Of a stretch of DNA of 64,000 nucleotides, positions 62,980 to 64,000 are shown in pieces. Numbering within the stretch: the stretch's first letter is position 1; the number at the start of each line of letters is the position of its first letter. Where the stretch lies: the NCBI RefSeq assembly GCF_963678225.1, contig NZ_OY782764.1:2981001-3045000 (forward strand), written 5' to 3'. This stretch comes from an uncultured Cohaesibacter sp. (GTDB taxonomy: Bacteria; Pseudomonadota; Alphaproteobacteria; Rhizobiales; Cohaesibacteraceae). The position numbers and the translations under genes were made by a program. The notes under the pieces were generated by a model, which was given only the letters and a program-made list of their open reading frames with translations, did no database searches and had not been told where the DNA came from.

Positions 62980-63393
62980 CTAGACGTCGAATGTAATATT
63001 CTTGTGCCCCAGATAATTGACGACAGCACCGGCTGCGATGCCTGAGGCATGGGCAAAGCCCTCGGTCACGGCAATGGGAAGTGGAAGCCCGCCCAGCATC
63101 CAGTTGAGCGCATAGGCGACAACAATTGTGATAAGCCCGCCTCCGATATTGACCAGAATGAAGTCGCGAATTTCAAGAATCACAGAGCGGCTGCGCGGCG
63201 AAACAAAAGCCCAGTAACGATAGATGATAAACCCGTAGATCATGCCCACCACGAGCGCCAGGCAAACCGCTAGCAGATAGGGAAGATACAAGCTGAATAA
63301 AAAGCGTATGCCCCAGTTGAGAAGGGCGGCGCTGCCGCCTGCCAAAAGAAACCGCACCCGCATATCCAGCATCATTTTTGCAACGACCATCAT
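62980..63393 (-). CDS. GtrA-family membrane protein
   Basis: 137 residues from the ATG at 63393, which overlaps the upstream stop as ATGA, indicating coupling. An ATG five codons earlier is possible. Four membrane helices and the family segment FIIYRYWAFVSP near residue 60 identify GtrA/DPMS-like proteins, which help move or organise polyprenyl-linked sugars in the membrane. Pairing with a UbiA-family prenyltransferase suggests a polyprenyl-phosphate-sugar pathway for envelope glycans. Confidence 0.85.
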   Translation of the reverse strand: MMVVAKMMLDMRVRFLLAGGSAALLNWGIRFLFSLYLPYLLAVCLALVVGMIYGFIIYRYWAFVSPRSRSVILEIRDFILVNIGGGLITIVVAYALNWMLGGLPLPIAVTEGFAHASGIAAGAVVNYLGHKNITFDV

Positions 63394-64000
63394 GTGATTC
63401 CTATCCATGCTGCCACGAAGCAGGTGACCATTCCGCCGCCAAGAGCCAGACTCATCCGGTCTCTTATGGCAAAGGCAACGGGGTCATCTTTCATCAGCCC
63501 TCTCTGACACATCAACCAGATGCGCGAGATGAACAGAAACAGGAAGATCGGAAACCCCCATAGCCATGTGATATCGCCATAAAAGGTCTGTGTGAAAGCA
63601 TCGTCAATAATATAGAGCACCAGAATGAGCACAGCGCAGATGCCAGTGGCAACACCATTGGCAAGAATAAGCGGCAGGTCAAGGGTCTGGTAGCCCCGTC
63701 CGCGCACTTCGTCTCCACCGCGCAAGAGAACGCCGGATACTTCCGTATGGCGCTTGGCGAAGCTGAGCGAGCCAAAAAGAAACATGGAAAAGACCAGAAG
63801 CCACGGCGAGGCAACCGTTCCCGCAGCGGCAATCCCCAGCCCCAGCCGCAGGGTAAAGAGGCTCGCCAACGTAAAGCCATCAATGATGGGATAACGTTTT
63901 AAGCCAAAGGAATAGGCAAGCGTGGCCGCTATGTAGGCGATAACAATGAGCAGGGCGCTCTTGCCCGCCAGCAGAGACAAGGCGAGGCCGAGAAGCAAAA
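63390..64000 (-). CDS. UbiA-family prenyltransferase, N-terminus missing (right edge)
   Basis: About 203 codons of the C-terminal part are present; the start lies beyond the window. Six to seven hydrophobic helices and the conserved loop LKRYPIIDGFTLASLFTLR, which corresponds to the second aspartate-containing region of UbiA-type enzymes. RGYQTLDLPLILANGV and SFAKRHTEV resemble the decaprenyl-phosphate phosphoribosyltransferase branch more than ubiquinone UbiA. The first Asp-rich motif, off the edge, would be needed to confirm activity. Coupled to gtrA by a four-base overlap. Confidence 0.82.
   Translation of the reverse strand, partial: LLLGLALSLLAGKSALLIVIAYIAATLAYSFGLKRYPIIDGFTLASLFTLRLGLGIAAAGTVASPWLLVFSMFLFGSLSFAKRHTEVSGVLLRGGDEVRGRGYQTLDLPLILANGVATGICAVLILVLYIIDDAFTQTFYGDITWLWGFPIFLFLFISRIWLMCQRGLMKDDPVAFAIRDRMSLALGGGMVTCFVAAWIGIT

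Overview
The window reads as chromosomal DNA of a marine or salt-exposed alphaproteobacterium of the Hyphomicrobiales type (a Cohaesibacter-like organism is a guess). The evidence is a full ectoine/5-hydroxyectoine uptake and catabolism cluster in the enuR-uehABC-usp-eutABC order, a BCCT osmolyte carrier, two TRAP systems, a tripartite tricarboxylate transporter (TTT), a TamA/TamB pair and an RTX protein. No rRNA, tRNA, CRISPR array, transposase or integrase was seen.

Layout. 1-2743 (minus): a two-component system translationally coupled to a periplasmic binding protein that runs off the left edge. 3083-6316 (plus): an ammonium transporter fused to PAS-GGDEF-EAL signalling domains. 6363-12405 (minus): tamA-tamB. 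12740-23222 (plus): a LysR regulator and a ribose-type ABC importer whose second permease carries a fused SMP-30-type propeller, followed by a second SMP-30 protein, the ATPase, a class IV aminotransferase, an AhpD-like protein and a quinone oxidoreductase. 23345-25482 (minus): BCCT carrier and UspA. 25846-40130 (minus): the ectoine block, with EnuR repressor, UehABC TRAP importer, UspA, EutABC, DoeA, an ArgE-type M20 deacetylase where DoeB is normally found, DoeC, DoeD and an Lrp/AsnC regulator. 40425-47605 (minus): a DapA-family aldolase, a second TRAP importer and a large FAD/Fe-S dehydrogenase. 48673-55747 (plus): an IclR regulator, a TTT importer with two binding proteins, a ribokinase-type kinase and a triosephosphate-isomerase paralogue. 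56017-58404 (plus): RTX protein. 58487-60565 (minus): chemoreceptor. 61062-62861 (plus): IlvD/Edd sugar-acid dehydratase. 62980-64000 (minus): GtrA and a UbiA-family prenyltransferase cut by the right edge.

How it works together. Most of the window is import plus catabolism of small organic solutes, each set with its own regulator. The ectoine block imports the solutes, converts hydroxyectoine to ectoine (EutABC), opens the ring (DoeA), deacetylates, transaminates (DoeD) and oxidises to aspartate (DoeC). The ABC/SMP-30 block and the IclR-centred block look like catabolic systems whose substrates cannot be read from sequence.

The observations most worth following are: a terminator/antiterminator arrangement of three competing arms between the deacetylase and doeC (29550-29596); a family of TTCC-N7-GGAA dyads spread over the 1-kb gap and flank around the IclR gene; the permease-SMP-30 fusion; the Amt-GGDEF-EAL fusion; and the M20 deacetylase in place of DoeB.
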